Below, piece after piece: positions 5,285 through 5,911 of a stretch of 5,911 nt of DNA; position 1 is the first letter of the stretch, and each line of letters starts with the position of its first letter. The notes beneath the pieces are model-generated. The model did not search any database. It was given only the letters and a program-made list of their open reading frames with translations, and was not told the DNA's origin. Source of the DNA: Kordiimonadaceae bacterium (lineage in GTDB: Bacteria; Pseudomonadota; Alphaproteobacteria; Sphingomonadales; Kordiimonadaceae); NCBI GenBank assembly GCA_016764715.1, contig JAESRJ010000208.1, forward strand, positions 1-5,911, written 5' to 3'. The position numbers and the translations under genes were made by a program.

Positions 5285-5911
5285 TTAAAACCTGTTTGTC
5301 ACGCTTCCGTAGAATAAATGCGTCATCTTTTTCAAATCACTGGCGCTAAAACGTTCCATTTCAAATGGGTTGCCATCGGCCTTTTCTAAGGCTTTAAGAT
5401 GCAGCTTCACTATAGTCATATAAGCTAAACTGGATTTTAACGCTGGATTGATAGATCTTGGCTGTTTGCTGGCTACCTCTAAGCATTCAGCAATATCGCG
5501 TACAACGGCCTGAATTGTAGGAACCAACGCCTTATAGGTCTTCTTGGGGTCTTGAAATTCCATTGCAGCGTGAAGATCTTCCGGCATATAGGTTCGGCCT
5601 GATTGCCAGTGGTACGGCAGCGCTCTTAGAAGGCCCATCAAAGACCAAGCTGTTCCTATCGCCTGAGCGATAGCTGCGCCCTCGTCTGGACCCTGCACAC
5701 TATCATGCGCGCCAACCACTCTAAAAGCAGCTTCATGCAGGGCGCCACCGGCGCCCGATGCGTATGATTTCAGAGCCGCCAAATTTGCGGTCCCCTTTTC
5801 AAACATATCAATTTCACGCGCTTCTACCATTTTGCGAAGCAAACCCAACACTTGTGGAATTTTAGTAATGACCTCCAGCTCCGCAATTACAGGCTGCTTA
5901 CGAACGGTGCC
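5285..5911 (-). CDS. Squalene/phytoene synthase-fold protein, NDUFAF6-like; 5' end outside window
   Basis: The frame is open to the right edge, giving 208 visible residues. The GTG at 5851 is internal, since family-typical sequence (PVIAELEVITKIPQ) continues upstream of it. Family members have about 270-290 residues, so roughly 70 N-terminal residues, including the first aspartate motif, are off the window. The visible part matches the PF00494 fold: LRKMVEAREIDMFEKG (about 24-40), LAALKSYASGAGG (44-56), and AIGTAWSLMGLLRALPYH (84-101) followed by GRTYMPEDL (105-113). In true synthases this last block reads LRD-x-x-x-D before GRxYLP; here it is Leu-Arg-Ala-Leu-Pro-Tyr-His, so the second Mg-binding aspartate motif is missing. 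That points to the non-catalytic branch related to complex I assembly factor NDUFAF6. In many alphaproteobacteria this gene sits near secDF and a Mth938-like gene, which would lie beyond the right edge; this is an expectation, not seen. Confidence 0.92.
   Translation of the reverse strand, partial: GTVRKQPVIAELEVITKIPQVLGLLRKMVEAREIDMFEKGTANLAALKSYASGAGGALHEAAFRVVGAHDSVQGPDEGAAIAQAIGTAWSLMGLLRALPYHWQSGRTYMPEDLHAAMEFQDPKKTYKALVPTIQAVVRDIAECLEVASKQPRSINPALKSSLAYMTIVKLHLKALEKADGNPFEMERFSASDLKKMTHLFYGSVTNRF

Noticed and set aside
5285..5851. Complete 188-aa gene starting at GTG 5851
   Set aside because: Family-like sequence continues in frame to the window edge, so this is an internal codon of a longer gene.
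1..5911. Mobile element, CRISPR array, tRNA or rRNA
   Set aside because: No transposase or integrase frames, no regularly spaced repeats, and no cloverleaf-like or rRNA-like segments were seen on either strand.

Overview
The window looks like ordinary chromosomal DNA from a mid-GC alphaproteobacterium. The evidence is the gene types: a molybdenum hydroxylase of the isoquinoline 1-oxidoreductase/xanthine dehydrogenase type, a SleB-type cell-wall hydrolase, a LytS/LytTR two-component pair, and a squalene/phytoene-synthase-fold protein of the NDUFAF6 type. Genus cannot be read from this. There are no tRNA or rRNA genes, CRISPR arrays, transposases or phage genes.

Layout, left to right. (1) The 3' end of a plus-strand molybdopterin-binding oxidoreductase subunit (1-420) runs in from the left edge. 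(2) It converges, with only 2 bp between stop codons, on a minus-strand sensor-regulator operon: a four-helix LytS-type histidine kinase (1163-2260) followed by a LytTR response regulator (423-1166) joined by a GTGA start/stop overlap. (3) A gap of about 340 bp (2261-2604) has no convincing gene and holds a GC-rich hairpin cluster. (4) A minus-strand, membrane-anchored SleB-family hydrolase (2605-3108) follows. (5) A second gap of about 490 bp (3109-3600) holds short palindromes and a decayed-looking reading frame. (6) A minus-strand AroQ-class chorismate mutase of the PchB-like type (3601-3891) lies 65 bp downstream of a minus-strand TPR lipoprotein (3957-4838). (7) Divergent from these is a 60-codon plus-strand ORF (5013-5195) with a good ribosome-binding site, a leader hairpin and a strong intrinsic terminator. 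(8) The right edge holds the 3' two thirds or more of a minus-strand squalene/phytoene-synthase-fold gene (5285-5911, 5' end outside).

How the genes work together: only the kinase and regulator clearly function as a pair, by phosphotransfer from His179 to Asp54. The TPR lipoprotein and chorismate mutase could be co-transcribed, but nothing links their functions. The other genes appear to be independent units. Three of the six genes with a start inside the window (regulator, mutase, TPR lipoprotein) seem to use GTG or TTG, so starts based on ATG alone would be wrong.

I did not find a clearly new multi-gene system. The most useful second looks are the uncharacterised 60-aa ORF, the apparent loss of the second aspartate motif in the phytoene-synthase-fold protein, the active-site Glu in the chorismate mutase, and the two gaps that may hold sequence relics.
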